Below, one piece after another: positions 25,507 to 34,168 of a stretch of DNA of 64,000 nt. Under the pieces are notes generated by a model. That model saw only the letters and a list, made by a program, of their open reading frames with translations, had not been told where the DNA came from and ran no database searches. The position numbers and the translations under genes were made by a program. The stretch covers positions 39,093 to 103,092 of the forward strand of contig NZ_JANQBK010000009.1 of the NCBI RefSeq assembly GCF_025370105.1, in the 5' to 3' direction. This DNA is from Sphingomonas hylomeconis. GTDB lineage: Bacteria; Pseudomonadota; Alphaproteobacteria; Sphingomonadales; Sphingomonadaceae. Within the stretch, counting starts at the first letter, position 1. Each line of letters begins with the position of its first letter.

Positions 25507-27747
25507 TCAGAAACGCGCATCGAGCGTCACTCCGATCTGTCGCGGGGCGCCATATTGCACGAACAGGCCGTTGGCCTGGTCCACATTGTAGACGCGGTAT
25601 TCCTTGTCGGTCAGGTTTCTGACCCATAACCTCGCCGAGAACCGTTCATCGGCATGATAGGTCACGCTAGCGTCCCAAAGAGTCCGCGGGCGACGATACT
25701 CGATGAAATCGTTATCATTATCGTCGAAGATATCGCTCTGATAATCGAGCGAAACGACCGCGCGTAACCAGCCCCAGTCCCATTTCGGGGAGGTGAACCC
25801 CAGGTCCGCTGTCACCGCATGCTGGGGCGTACGGCTCAGGCGGCTACCCGCCAGGTTGCGCTGGACCGCACTACCATCGGCGAGGATCGCCGACGTCTGG
25901 GTCAGCCGATCGAAGAAGGGGTGCAGGTACGTATAGCGCGCCGTCAGATCGACGAACTCGACCGGCGCCAGCACCAGTTCGCTCTCGATACCCTTGATCG
26001 TAGCATCACCGGTGTCGGTGGAGACGCGTGTGCCACCGGGTCCCGCCGTCGCATCCGGAATGACCTGGATCGTCTGCAGATCGCGGTATTTGGCCTGAAA
26101 CACTGACACGTTGAACCGCAGCCGCCGATCGAGCCAGTCGGTCTTGATGCCCGCCTCGTAATTGGTGACCTTCTCTGGCGCGGTCGCGACGCGGGCCAGG
26201 ACCGCTGATCCCGGCTGTTCCTGAAACGCCCCCGATTTGAAACCCGTCGATACCGTACCAAACACGAAGATGTTGTCGTTCACGCGGAAATCGGCGCCGA
26301 CGCGATAGGTCACAAGCTTCTGCCGCGTCACGCCAGGAGAGCCGACCGTCGAATAGCTCACCGTCGGCAGCGCGGGATCGCCCGTCAGCCGCGTGACCTC
26401 GTATGTCTTTTTCTCATCGGTGTAGCGCGCGCCGCCGAACAGCCCGAGACCGAAGTCGAACTTATACTGCGCCTCGCCGAAGGCGGCATAGCTGCGGTTG
26501 CGCGAATGCGCGACGAAGCGGTTCTCGCTGTTGTCGATCACCGCGGTTTCGCTTTCGCGCTCGCGGTCGATGTCGTCGCGATTATAGTAGAGCCCTGCGA
26601 CCCAGCTAAACGGTCCCGAACCGAGCGAGGTCAGCCGGGTTTCAGCAGAAAAGGAATCCGCCTGTTCCTTCGCCAACACCTGGATCGCGGGCGCCAGCAC
26701 GCCGGTGGCTGCGTTCACGGCAGCGGTCGCTCCGTCCAGATCGTCAGAGGAATCGTAGTCCAGCGTCCGCCACGCTGCAGTCGCCGTCAACGTGGCAAAG
26801 CCGAGCACGTCCGTGTTGAGCTCGCCGCGGACGCCGCCCGTCGATGTCTTGATGAAGCCGTAGCGATCGGGATCGGCCACGCGCGGCTTGTTGTAGTCGT
26901 CGAAGCCGGCGTTCGGCCTCGTAGGATTGAACGCGAGCCGTCGCACGTTGAACCTCGATCCCTGTGCGAGATCCTGATCCGCGATGTCGGCCGAGATCAG
27001 GAAGGTCGTGCTGGAACCGAGACCAAACATCGTTTGAAAGCGAGCGCTGATCTTGTTCTCGTCGTCCAGCGGCCTGCCAATCGGGGTCTTGCGGAAACCA
27101 TCGTTGCTGACCGCGCCGAGCACGATGCGCGTGGCGATCGTATCGGTGATGGGGACGTTCAGCATCACGTTGCCGTTCAGCTGTTTGAACTCTCCGGCGG
27201 TGAACTGGACCTGCGCCTCGGCGTCCCGGGTCGGCTTGGCGGTGATGAAGTTTATCGCACCGCCGACGACGTTCTTGCCGAACAATGTGCCCTGCGGCCC
27301 CTTCAGAACCTCGATGCGCTGCATGTCGAAGAAATCGATTCCGAGCATCGCGGCACGGCCGAGATAGACGCCGTCGAGGAATGCGACCGAGGACGGATCT
27401 CCCCCCGCTCCCTGATTGGCGCTGCCGATCCCGCGAAAGAATGGTCGTGGAGCGGCTCTTGGAAACGCGTCGAAGTTCACCCCGGGTGTCGCCTGCGCCA
27501 ACTTGGCGAAATCGTTGATCCCCTTTTCCTGCAGCTGGGCGTTGGTGAACGCTGTGACCGTGACTGGCGCACTTTGGAGCGTTTCCTCGCGTCGACGCGC
27601 TGTGACGACGACGTCGGCGATGCCTGCGGCCTGCGGATCCTCGACCTCCGGCGACGCCACGGTCGTCGCGGTCTGTGCGCCGGCGGGCATTGCGGCAAGA
27701 CTGCCGAGAGCGGTCGCGGCGCATAGGAGCGATCGGTAGCTGATCAT
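25507..27747 (-). CDS. TonB-dependent receptor
   Basis: 746 aa. Signal peptide about 1-24 (ends PAGAQ), a TonB-box-like VVVTARRREE segment near residue 46, plug domain with RIEVLKGPQGTLFGKN and GGAINFITAKP, and a barrel ending in the aromatic terminus VTLDARF. This is the large sphingomonad/Caulobacter-type receptor class that imports organic substrates. First gene of the minus-strand operon with AtuA-like, DUF4387 and MFS genes, divergent from a Crp/Fnr regulator that probably controls it. Confidence 0.92.
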   Translation of the reverse strand: MISYRSLLCAATALGSLAAMPAGAQTATTVASPEVEDPQAAGIADVVVTARRREETLQSAPVTVTAFTNAQLQEKGINDFAKLAQATPGVNFDAFPRAAPRPFFRGIGSANQGAGGDPSSVAFLDGVYLGRAAMLGIDFFDMQRIEVLKGPQGTLFGKNVVGGAINFITAKPTRDAEAQVQFTAGEFKQLNGNVMLNVPITDTIATRIVLGAVSNDGFRKTPIGRPLDDENKISARFQTMFGLGSSTTFLISADIADQDLAQGSRFNVRRLAFNPTRPNAGFDDYNKPRVADPDRYGFIKTSTGGVRGELNTDVLGFATLTATAAWRTLDYDSSDDLDGATAAVNAATGVLAPAIQVLAKEQADSFSAETRLTSLGSGPFSWVAGLYYNRDDIDRERESETAVIDNSENRFVAHSRNRSYAAFGEAQYKFDFGLGLFGGARYTDEKKTYEVTRLTGDPALPTVSYSTVGSPGVTRQKLVTYRVGADFRVNDNIFVFGTVSTGFKSGAFQEQPGSAVLARVATAPEKVTNYEAGIKTDWLDRRLRFNVSVFQAKYRDLQTIQVIPDATAGPGGTRVSTDTGDATIKGIESELVLAPVEFVDLTARYTYLHPFFDRLTQTSAILADGSAVQRNLAGSRLSRTPQHAVTADLGFTSPKWDWGWLRAVVSLDYQSDIFDDNDNDFIEYRRPRTLWDASVTYHADERFSARLWVRNLTDKEYRVYNVDQANGLFVQYGAPRQIGVTLDARF

Positions 27748-27852
27748 ATTCAGGTCCTCCCCTGCCCCCGCTTTTGGTCAGCGGGGTTGTTGACGCGATG
27801 ACGCTGTTCGCCATTCGCTGTCCGACACGTGGACCATCTGACGGGCTAGTAC

Positions 27853-27870
27853 GTGTCACCCATGTTACAC
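27853..27870. promoter_or_regulatory. Candidate Crp/Fnr-type operator
   Basis: GTGTCAC-N4-GTTACAC, a 7-4-7 palindrome with 6 of 7 matching positions, the geometry expected for Crp/Fnr-family dimers. It lies about 60 bases before the regulator start and about 105 bases before the receptor start. A second inverted pair, GACACGT (27824-27830) and ACGTGTC (27851-27857), overlaps its left arm. Confidence 0.5.
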
Positions 27871-27929
27871 CCGATCGGATTTCTTACGGGTATGGCAGTG
27901 ACTGCTCATCGAATCGGGAAGGATCCACG

Positions 27930-28634
27930 ATGGACGACTGCGCGAGGCAACCGGTCCCTGGCATCATCAACCGGGAAAACTGGATCGGTGCGCTTCCGGA
28001 CTCCGTACGCCTGGCCGTCGAGGCGCGCATGACCAGCTTCGCCGTCGAGCCCGGCATGCCGGTCAAGCGTGCCGGTGAAGCAGCGACTCGCATCTTCCAG
28101 GTCGAGAGCGGTTTTCTGAGCCTCATCGGGCTGCACGCGGATGGGCGCCAGGCGCTGATTACGATCTATGCGGCTGGAAACTGCTTCAGCGAGACCGCGA
28201 TGATCTCGCGGCGCCTGCACAATCACACGACGATCGCGCTAACCCCCGCCGTGATGCGCCAGCTGGATAGCGAGGCTTTCTGGGAACTGTACCACCGACA
28301 CCCGGAGATACCCGAAGCGCTGTGCCGGAAGTTCGCTGAGGCGATCTCCCGCCAGATGGCCAGCCGCGAGCAGCGTGCGACCCAGCGTCTTGGCAAGCGC
28401 GTGGCGATGATGTTTGCCAATCTCGCAGAACATGCCGGATCGGGCACAGGCGAGGGCGGCATCCGTATCGCTTTGCCAATCACGCAAAGTGACATTGCTG
28501 ACCTTTTCGATGTCACACGCCAGAGCGTGCACCGCGAAGTGACGTATCTTAAGCAGCTGAAACTGGTCGATAGACATCGCAAGGACTGGATCATTCTGGA
28601 TCCCTCGCGGTTACGCCAGATGTGCACCTACTGA
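27930..28634 (+). CDS. Crp/Fnr-family transcriptional regulator
   Basis: 234 aa. N-terminal cyclic-nucleotide-binding-like beta-roll (about 25-130) and C-terminal Crp-type winged helix with LPITQSDIADLFDVTRQSVH as recognition region (about 180-200). No FNR-type Cys cluster is seen, so oxygen sensing by an iron-sulphur cluster is unlikely; the ligand is unknown. The ATG at 27930 was chosen because GGAAGGA lies 7 bases upstream. The open frame begins at 27774 but its extra 52 residues run through the operator region. Divergent from the TonB receptor/AtuA operon, which it likely regulates. Confidence 0.88.
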   Translation: MDDCARQPVPGIINRENWIGALPDSVRLAVEARMTSFAVEPGMPVKRAGEAATRIFQVESGFLSLIGLHADGRQALITIYAAGNCFSETAMISRRLHNHTTIALTPAVMRQLDSEAFWELYHRHPEIPEALCRKFAEAISRQMASREQRATQRLGKRVAMMFANLAEHAGSGTGEGGIRIALPITQSDIADLFDVTRQSVHREVTYLKQLKLVDRHRKDWIILDPSRLRQMCTY

Positions 28635-28721
28635 TAATGATCTAACGGTTCGGGATGCTTGGCTGATGGAAAAACAGACAAGAAGACCCAGAATCCGACA
28701 TTCACGGCTTCCCTCCGGCTT

Positions 28722-28744
28722 ACCGAAAGCGGACACTCGTTCAG
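28722..28744 (+). repeat. Dispersed intergenic motif, variant copy
   Basis: Contains GAAAGCGGACACTCGTTCAG. Same core (GCGGAC..TCGTTCA) as the other copies but with a CGAAA left side. Lies between two convergent genes. Confidence 0.4.
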
Positions 28745-28819
28745 CTTCTGCGTCGCAAATAGCTGCCGAGCACTTCGAACGTTGCTTACTAAGCTAGGGC
28801 ATGGCGTCGCACTCTAGAA

Positions 28820-30190
28820 TTACTTGTTGGAAAGCTTAACACGCAGCCAGGCGAGGAAGACGGGGTTCGCGCCATAGGCGATGTTGATGCGCATCGCAGC
28901 GGGCGGGTCGGGTTTGCTCGAAAAGTTGGCGGCGGGTGCGATGAAAATGCCTGACCGGGCGGCATCGTAGACCAGATCGTCGCCCGCCATATGCTCCGGC
29001 AGATCGACCCACAGGTAGAAGCCGCCTTCTATCGGCCGACGGATGGTCAGGCCGAGCGACTCGAGCGCCGCCACGCTTTCCGCCGAGGCCTTGATGGCGC
29101 GGGTGCGCAGGCGCCGGAGGTGTTTGAGGTAGTGCCCGTTCTCGATCAGCTGAAAGATCAACCGTTCGTCATGCGCCGAGGTCGACACGGTGGTGATGAC
29201 CTTCAATTCGTTCAGGTCGTGCGCGAGGTCGTGCGCCGCGGCGATATAGCCGGCGCGGAAGCTGCCCGCCAAGGTCTTGGAAAAGGTGCCGATATAGATC
29301 ACGCGATCGAGCTGATCGAGCGCGGCCAGCCGCGGCGCGGTGTAAGGCAGCAGATCCGCGAACGGATCGTCCTCGACGATCAGCAGGTTGTACTCGGTGG
29401 CGGCGCGGAGCACCGCATAGGCGGTGCCGAAAGTGATCGAGCCGCCGGTCGGGTTGTGCGCCAGCGATTGCGTGAAGAAGAGGCGCGCGCCGCTGGCTTT
29501 GGCCTTGGCGGCCAAATCAGCCGGGTCGGGGCCGTCATGCCGGCGCTGAATGCCGATCGCATTGGCGCCGGCCAGTGCGATCTTGGCGAGCAATGGATAA
29601 TAACCGGGATCGTCGACCAGCACATTGTCGCCGGCCGAGACGTAGCGGCGGATGATCAGGTCCATCGCGTGATTGGCGCCGTGGGTCATCAGAAGTTGAT
29701 CGTTGCTGCACGCGATTCCGCGCTCGGCCAGCGCGCCGCACAGGCGATCGCGCAGCGGCGCATGGCCCCAGCTCGAGTTGTATGAATCCGCTTCCTGGAA
29801 ACGCTGGTAGGAGAGGTAGCGGTGCAGTTCCGACGTCTCGAGCCATTCGGGCGGCGGGCGGCCGTCGCCGGGGCGGACCGGCAGGCGACGATCGAGCTGC
29901 TCCGTGAGCAAGGAGACGCGACCGATCGCCGCCGCGAACGGGATGCCGGGCGCGCGGGCGGCTGGCGCAGGCGTGTCGACGACATAATAGCCCGATCCCG
30001 GCTTGGCGTGCAGCACGCCCTGACTGACCAGCCGCAGATAGGCCTCGACCACCGTGTTCTTGCCGACGCCCAGCCGTTGCGCCTCGTCGCGGATCGAGGG
30101 CAGGCGCTGGCCGGGGCGCAGGCTGCCGGCGCGCATCTGCATCAGGATGCTGTTGATGACGAACTCGATCTTCATGGGCGGTGCGGGCAC
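28820..30190 (-). CDS. MocR-type regulator (GntR winged helix fused to aminotransferase fold)
   Basis: 456 aa. An N-terminal GntR winged helix (about 1-72, with LPSIRDEAQRLGVGKNTVVE) is joined to a class I aminotransferase-like domain carrying the PLP lysine in YIGTFSKTLAGSF (near residue 300) and the Asn/Asp sites (HNPTGG, EDDPF). MocR proteins sense PLP-bound amino compounds and regulate adjacent genes. The GTG start at 30190 is supported by AGGGGGA about 7 bases upstream; an ATG at 30175 lacks one. Divergent from the HMG-CoA reductase/lyase operon 143 bp away, which it probably controls, possibly in response to an amino compound released from the operon's substrate (inference). Confidence 0.9.
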   Translation of the reverse strand: MPAPPMKIEFVINSILMQMRAGSLRPGQRLPSIRDEAQRLGVGKNTVVEAYLRLVSQGVLHAKPGSGYYVVDTPAPAARAPGIPFAAAIGRVSLLTEQLDRRLPVRPGDGRPPPEWLETSELHRYLSYQRFQEADSYNSSWGHAPLRDRLCGALAERGIACSNDQLLMTHGANHAMDLIIRRYVSAGDNVLVDDPGYYPLLAKIALAGANAIGIQRRHDGPDPADLAAKAKASGARLFFTQSLAHNPTGGSITFGTAYAVLRAATEYNLLIVEDDPFADLLPYTAPRLAALDQLDRVIYIGTFSKTLAGSFRAGYIAAAHDLAHDLNELKVITTVSTSAHDERLIFQLIENGHYLKHLRRLRTRAIKASAESVAALESLGLTIRRPIEGGFYLWVDLPEHMAGDDLVYDAARSGIFIAPAANFSSKPDPPAAMRINIAYGANPVFLAWLRVKLSNK

Positions 30191-30333
30191 GGCAGCGATC
30201 CCCCTGGCTGGTACGACGTCCCTATCACATTGTCCGGGATTGTACCTGCATCCCGCGCGACGCTGCGTCTATTGGTTCGGGGACGAATGGCAGAGCAACG
30301 CTCCGCAAGCCAAGAAATGACGGAAGGGACATT

Positions 30334-31620
30334 GTGACCAGCAGTGAGGCGGATCGTAGCTCGAGGATTTCGGGCTTCCACAAGCTGAGGGTTGCGGAGC
30401 GGATCGATCGGGTCGCGGCGTTTGCCGGGCTCGACGACGCACAGCGCGCGCAACTGGCCGTCGCATCGAACATCGATGCCGAATTGGCCGATCACATGAT
30501 CGAGAACATGATCACGACGATCGCAATCCCGGTGGGGATCGCTACCAACCTCAAGGTCGATGGCCGCGACGTGCTGGTGCCGATGGCGACCGAGGAATCC
30601 TCGGTGATCGCCGCGGTCGGAAATTCGGCGCGCCAATGCTATGAGTCGGGCGGGTTCGTTACGTCGATGTCGGGCACCGAGATGATCGCGCAGATCCAGT
30701 TGCTCGACGTTCCCGATCCGCGCCGCGCGCGGCTGGTGATCCTCGAGCGCCGCGACGAGATCGCGGCGATCTGCAACGCCTGCGATCCAGTGCTGGTCAG
30801 GCATGGCGGGGGTTTCCGAGATCTAGAGGTGCGCATCGTCGAGACGCCGACCGGGACGATGGTCGTCACCCATCTCATCGTCGACACGCGCGATGCGATG
30901 GGCGCCAACGCGGTCAACACCATGGCCGAACGGCTCGCGCCCGACATCGCGCGCTGGACCGGCGGGCGCACCTTGCTGCGCATCCTCTCCAATCTCGCTG
31001 ACCGCCGCATCGTCCGCGCGCGGGCGACCTGGACCTGCGCGGCGATCGGCGGCGAGAGCGTGCGCGACGCGATGATCGCGGCCTATCAGTTCGCCGACAA
31101 CGACCCCTATCGCGCGGCGACGCATAACAAGGGCATCATGAACGGCGTGTCGGCGGTGGTGCTGGCGACCGGAAACGACACGCGCGCGGTGGAGGCCGGG
31201 GCGCATGCCTTCGCCGCCGCAACCGGGCGCTATCGCAGCCTGTCGAGCTGGGAAGTCACCGCCGAGGGCGATCTCGCCGGATCGATCGAGCTGCCGATGG
31301 CGGTCGGGCTGGTCGGCGGCGCGGTCAAGATCCATCCTACCGCGCGGGCGCTGTTGGCGATCCTGCGGGTCGAGCACGCGCACGAACTGGCGCGGATCAT
31401 TGCCGCGGTGGGCCTCGCGCAGAATTTCGGCGCGATGCGCGCGCTGGCGACCGAGGGCATCCAGAAGGGTCATATGTCGCTCCACGCGCAGAATATCGCC
31501 TTTGCCGCCGGCGCGACCGGCGACGAGGTCGGCGAAGTGGCGCGGCGCATCATCGAGCGGCAGGCGATCGGCGAGGAAGCCGCGGCACGCGCGCTTGCCG
31601 AATTGCGTGGCGGCGGATGA
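30334..31620 (+). CDS. mvaA: Hydroxymethylglutaryl-CoA reductase, degradative (class II)
   Basis: 428 aa. In catabolism it oxidises mevalonate with CoA and NAD+ to 3-hydroxy-3-methylglutaryl-CoA. Class II landmarks are present: catalytic Glu in TEESSVIAA (near 89), Asp in TGNDTRAVEAGA, Lys in ATHNKGIMNG, the glycine-rich VGLVGGAVKIHP, and the general-acid His in GIQKGHMSLH near the C-terminus. The GTG at 30334 follows GGAAGGGAC by four bases and was chosen as start. The stop overlaps the HMG-CoA lyase start (ATGA). Biosynthetic use is unlikely, since sphingomonads make isoprenoids by the MEP route and the next gene is the lyase, which marks this as the Pseudomonas mevalonii type of mevalonate catabolism. 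Confidence 0.95.
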   Translation: MTSSEADRSSRISGFHKLRVAERIDRVAAFAGLDDAQRAQLAVASNIDAELADHMIENMITTIAIPVGIATNLKVDGRDVLVPMATEESSVIAAVGNSARQCYESGGFVTSMSGTEMIAQIQLLDVPDPRRARLVILERRDEIAAICNACDPVLVRHGGGFRDLEVRIVETPTGTMVVTHLIVDTRDAMGANAVNTMAERLAPDIARWTGGRTLLRILSNLADRRIVRARATWTCAAIGGESVRDAMIAAYQFADNDPYRAATHNKGIMNGVSAVVLATGNDTRAVEAGAHAFAAATGRYRSLSSWEVTAEGDLAGSIELPMAVGLVGGAVKIHPTARALLAILRVEHAHELARIIAAVGLAQNFGAMRALATEGIQKGHMSLHAQNIAFAAGATGDEVGEVARRIIERQAIGEEAAARALAELRGGG

Positions 31621-32519
31621 GACCCGTGCCGGCCATCCGCATCGTCGAGGTCGGCCCGCGCGACGGGCTGCAGAACGAGGCGCGCATCGTGCCGGTCGCG
31701 CAGCGCGTCGCGCTGATCGATGCGCTGTCGGCGGCCGGACTGGGCGCGATCGAAGTCGGCAGCTTCGTTTCGCCCAAACGAGTACCGCAAATGGCGGATA
31801 GCGATGCGGTACTGCACGGCATCGCGCAGGCCTCGGGGGTGCGCTATCCGGTGCTGGTGCCCAATGCGATCGGCATGCAGAATGCGATCGCCGCCGGCGC
31901 GCAGGAAGTGGCTTTGTTCCTGTCGGCGACCGAGGCGTTCAGCCAGCGCAACATCAATTGCTCGATCGCGGAGTCGCTCGAGCGCGCCGCGCAGGTCGCC
32001 GCAATGGCGCAGCGCCATGCGATTAAGGTCCGCGCCTATGTCTCGTGCGTGCTGGGCTGTCCCTATGAGGGCGCGGTCACGCCCGGCGCGGTCGCGGCGG
32101 TGGCCGCGCAGCTCGCCGCGCTCGGCTGCTACGAGATTTCATTGGGCGATACGATCGGGGTCGGCACGCCGCGCCAGGCGCAGGCAATGCTGCGCACCGT
32201 CGCCGCCGACGTGCCGATGCAGCAACTGGCACTCCATTTCCACGACACCTGCGGGCAGGCGCTGGCCAACGTGCTCGCCTGCCTCGAACTCGGCGTGACG
32301 ACGATCGACAGCGCCGCCGGGGGGCTCGGCGGCTGCCCCTATGCCGAGGGCGCGAGCGGCAATCTGGCGACCGAGGATCTGCTCTACATGCTTGACGGGC
32401 TGGGTCTCACCACCGGCGTCGATATGGACCGCCTGCTCGATGCGGTGGCGCTGATCGCCGGCGAGCCCGGCATCGCGCCGCGCTCGAAGCTGTTCGCGGC
32501 GCGGCGGGCCAAGCGCTGA
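31617..32519 (+). CDS. mvaB: Hydroxymethylglutaryl-CoA lyase
   Basis: 300 aa TIM-barrel lyase that splits HMG-CoA to acetoacetate and acetyl-CoA. Signature elements: VGPRDGLQNE at residues 12-21, metal-binding LHFHDTCGQAL near 209, and the catalytic cysteine in GGLGGCPYAEGASGN near residue 238. Length and motifs match the bacterial enzyme. It overlaps mvaA by four bases and is followed after 38 bp by an MFS carrier, so it is the second step of a mevalonate breakdown operon. The same enzyme also closes leucine catabolism, but no other leucine-pathway genes are here. Confidence 0.95.
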   Translation: MRPVPAIRIVEVGPRDGLQNEARIVPVAQRVALIDALSAAGLGAIEVGSFVSPKRVPQMADSDAVLHGIAQASGVRYPVLVPNAIGMQNAIAAGAQEVALFLSATEAFSQRNINCSIAESLERAAQVAAMAQRHAIKVRAYVSCVLGCPYEGAVTPGAVAAVAAQLAALGCYEISLGDTIGVGTPRQAQAMLRTVAADVPMQQLALHFHDTCGQALANVLACLELGVTTIDSAAGGLGGCPYAEGASGNLATEDLLYMLDGLGLTTGVDMDRLLDAVALIAGEPGIAPRSKLFAARRAKR

Positions 32520-32557
32520 TCCGACACGATACAAAGATCACCTAGAACAATATAGGG

Positions 32558-34168
32558 ATGGAGATGGATAGCATTGCAGCTGCGGAGGGCACTCCGAAAC
32601 GCGTTCCCACGCCAAAGGAAGTTCGCACCGTCATCGCCGCGTCGTCGCTCGGCACATTGTTCGAATGGTATGATTTCTTCCTCTACGGCACGCTCGCCGC
32701 CTCGGGGATCATCGGGCGGACCTTCTTCCCGACCGGCAACGAGCAGATGCAGACCTTGCTCGCCTGGGCGGGGTTTGCGGTGGGGTTCGGCTTCCGCCCG
32801 CTCGGCGCCGCGTTGTTCGGCTATCTCGGCGATAAGCTCGGGCGCAAATACACGTTCCTGGTGACGATCTCGCTGATGGGCGTGGCGACCGCCGGGGTCG
32901 GCTTCGTGCCGTCCTACGCCGCGATCGGCTGGCTTGCGCCGGCGCTGATCCTGCTGCTCAGGATCTGCCAGGGGCTGGCGCTCGGCGGCGAATATGGTGG
33001 TGCTGCGATATATGTCGCAGAGCATTCGCCCGGTAGCCGGCGCGGCTTCTACACCAGCTTCATCCAGGCCAGCGTCGGCGCGGGCTTCTTCCTCAGCCTG
33101 GTAGTGGTGCTTGCCTGCAAATGGAGCATGTCGGCCGAGGCGTGGAGCGCGTGGGGCTGGCGCGCGCCGTTCCTGCTGTCGATCCTGTTATTGGCGATGT
33201 CGCTGTGGATGCGCGCCAAGCTGTCCGAGAGCCCGGTGTTCAAGGCGATGAAGGCCGCCGGCAAGACGGCGAGGAATCCGCTCAAGGAAAGCTTCACCTA
33301 TCCCGGCAATCCGCGGCGGCTGTTCGTGGCGTTGTTCGGCATCGCCGCGGGCTTCACCGTGATCTGGTTCACCGCGATGTTCACCACCCTCGGCTTCCTG
33401 CGCAACGCGATGCATGTCGAGGAGACGGTGGCGCAGATCATCGTCGGCCTGGGCGCGCTGATGGGGCTGGGCTGGTTCATCCTGTTCGGCCACCTGTCCG
33501 ACCGGATCGGGCGCAAGAAGCTGATCGTCGCCGGCTATGCGCTGACGTTGGTGCTGCTGTTTCCGTTGTTCTGGTGGCTCGGCGCGACCGCCAATCCGGC
33601 AATGGCACAGGCGGCCGCCCGCGCGCCGGTGGTGGTGACGAGCCCGAGCTGTGGTTACGACGCCTTTGCGGACAAGCAGAAGGATGCCTGCGGGCGGATC
33701 CTCGGACATCTCTCGCGCAAGGGCATCGCCTATTCGCTCGCGACCGCGCCCGATTTTGCAGTCTCGATCGGCGGCACCGCCCTGCCCGGCGCGACCAACC
33801 CAGAACTCGATGCCGCGCTGACCCGCGCCGGCTATCCGCTCGGCACGATCACGCCGTCGGCGGGCAATATCGCGGTCATCCTGCTGATCATCCTGATCCT
33901 CAGCGGCCTGTCCGGCGCGACCTATGGTCCGGTCGCGGCCTTGCTCAGCGAGCTGTTCCCGCCGCGCATCCGCTACAGCTCGATGTCGATCCCCTATCAT
34001 TTCGGCACCGGCTATTTCGGCGGCTTCCTGCCGTTCGTGGAGCAATATATCGTGGCGCGCACCGGCAATCCCTATGCCGGCCTGTGGTACAGCTGGGGCG
34101 TTGTGGCGATGGCGCTGGTGGTAACCCTGTTGTTCCTGCACGAACGCGATCTGATCAAGGATGACTGA
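32558..34168 (+). CDS. MFS transporter, metabolite:H+ symporter (MHS) type
   Basis: 536 aa, 12 helices. It has the MHS-family N-terminal signature LFEWYDFFLYGTLA (near 34), the loop 2-3 motif GYLGDKLGRKYTF and GLALGGEYGGAA near residue 146. An insertion of roughly 90 residues between helices 8 and 9 (about 350-440) with two Cys (SPSCGYDAF, KDACGRIL) is longer than usual. MHS carriers import organic acids. Here mevalonate or a related hydroxyacid is the obvious candidate (inference from operon). ATG 32558 and ATG 32564 are both possible starts. The stop overlaps the CoA-transferase start by eight bases. Confidence 0.88.
   Translation: MEMDSIAAAEGTPKRVPTPKEVRTVIAASSLGTLFEWYDFFLYGTLAASGIIGRTFFPTGNEQMQTLLAWAGFAVGFGFRPLGAALFGYLGDKLGRKYTFLVTISLMGVATAGVGFVPSYAAIGWLAPALILLLRICQGLALGGEYGGAAIYVAEHSPGSRRGFYTSFIQASVGAGFFLSLVVVLACKWSMSAEAWSAWGWRAPFLLSILLLAMSLWMRAKLSESPVFKAMKAAGKTARNPLKESFTYPGNPRRLFVALFGIAAGFTVIWFTAMFTTLGFLRNAMHVEETVAQIIVGLGALMGLGWFILFGHLSDRIGRKKLIVAGYALTLVLLFPLFWWLGATANPAMAQAAARAPVVVTSPSCGYDAFADKQKDACGRILGHLSRKGIAYSLATAPDFAVSIGGTALPGATNPELDAALTRAGYPLGTITPSAGNIAVILLIILILSGLSGATYGPVAALLSELFPPRIRYSSMSIPYHFGTGYFGGFLPFVEQYIVARTGNPYAGLWYSWGVVAMALVVTLLFLHERDLIKDD

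Noticed and set aside
26506..27726. A 406-codon plus-strand open frame
   Set aside because: Antisense to the TonB receptor, whose plug motifs are clear.
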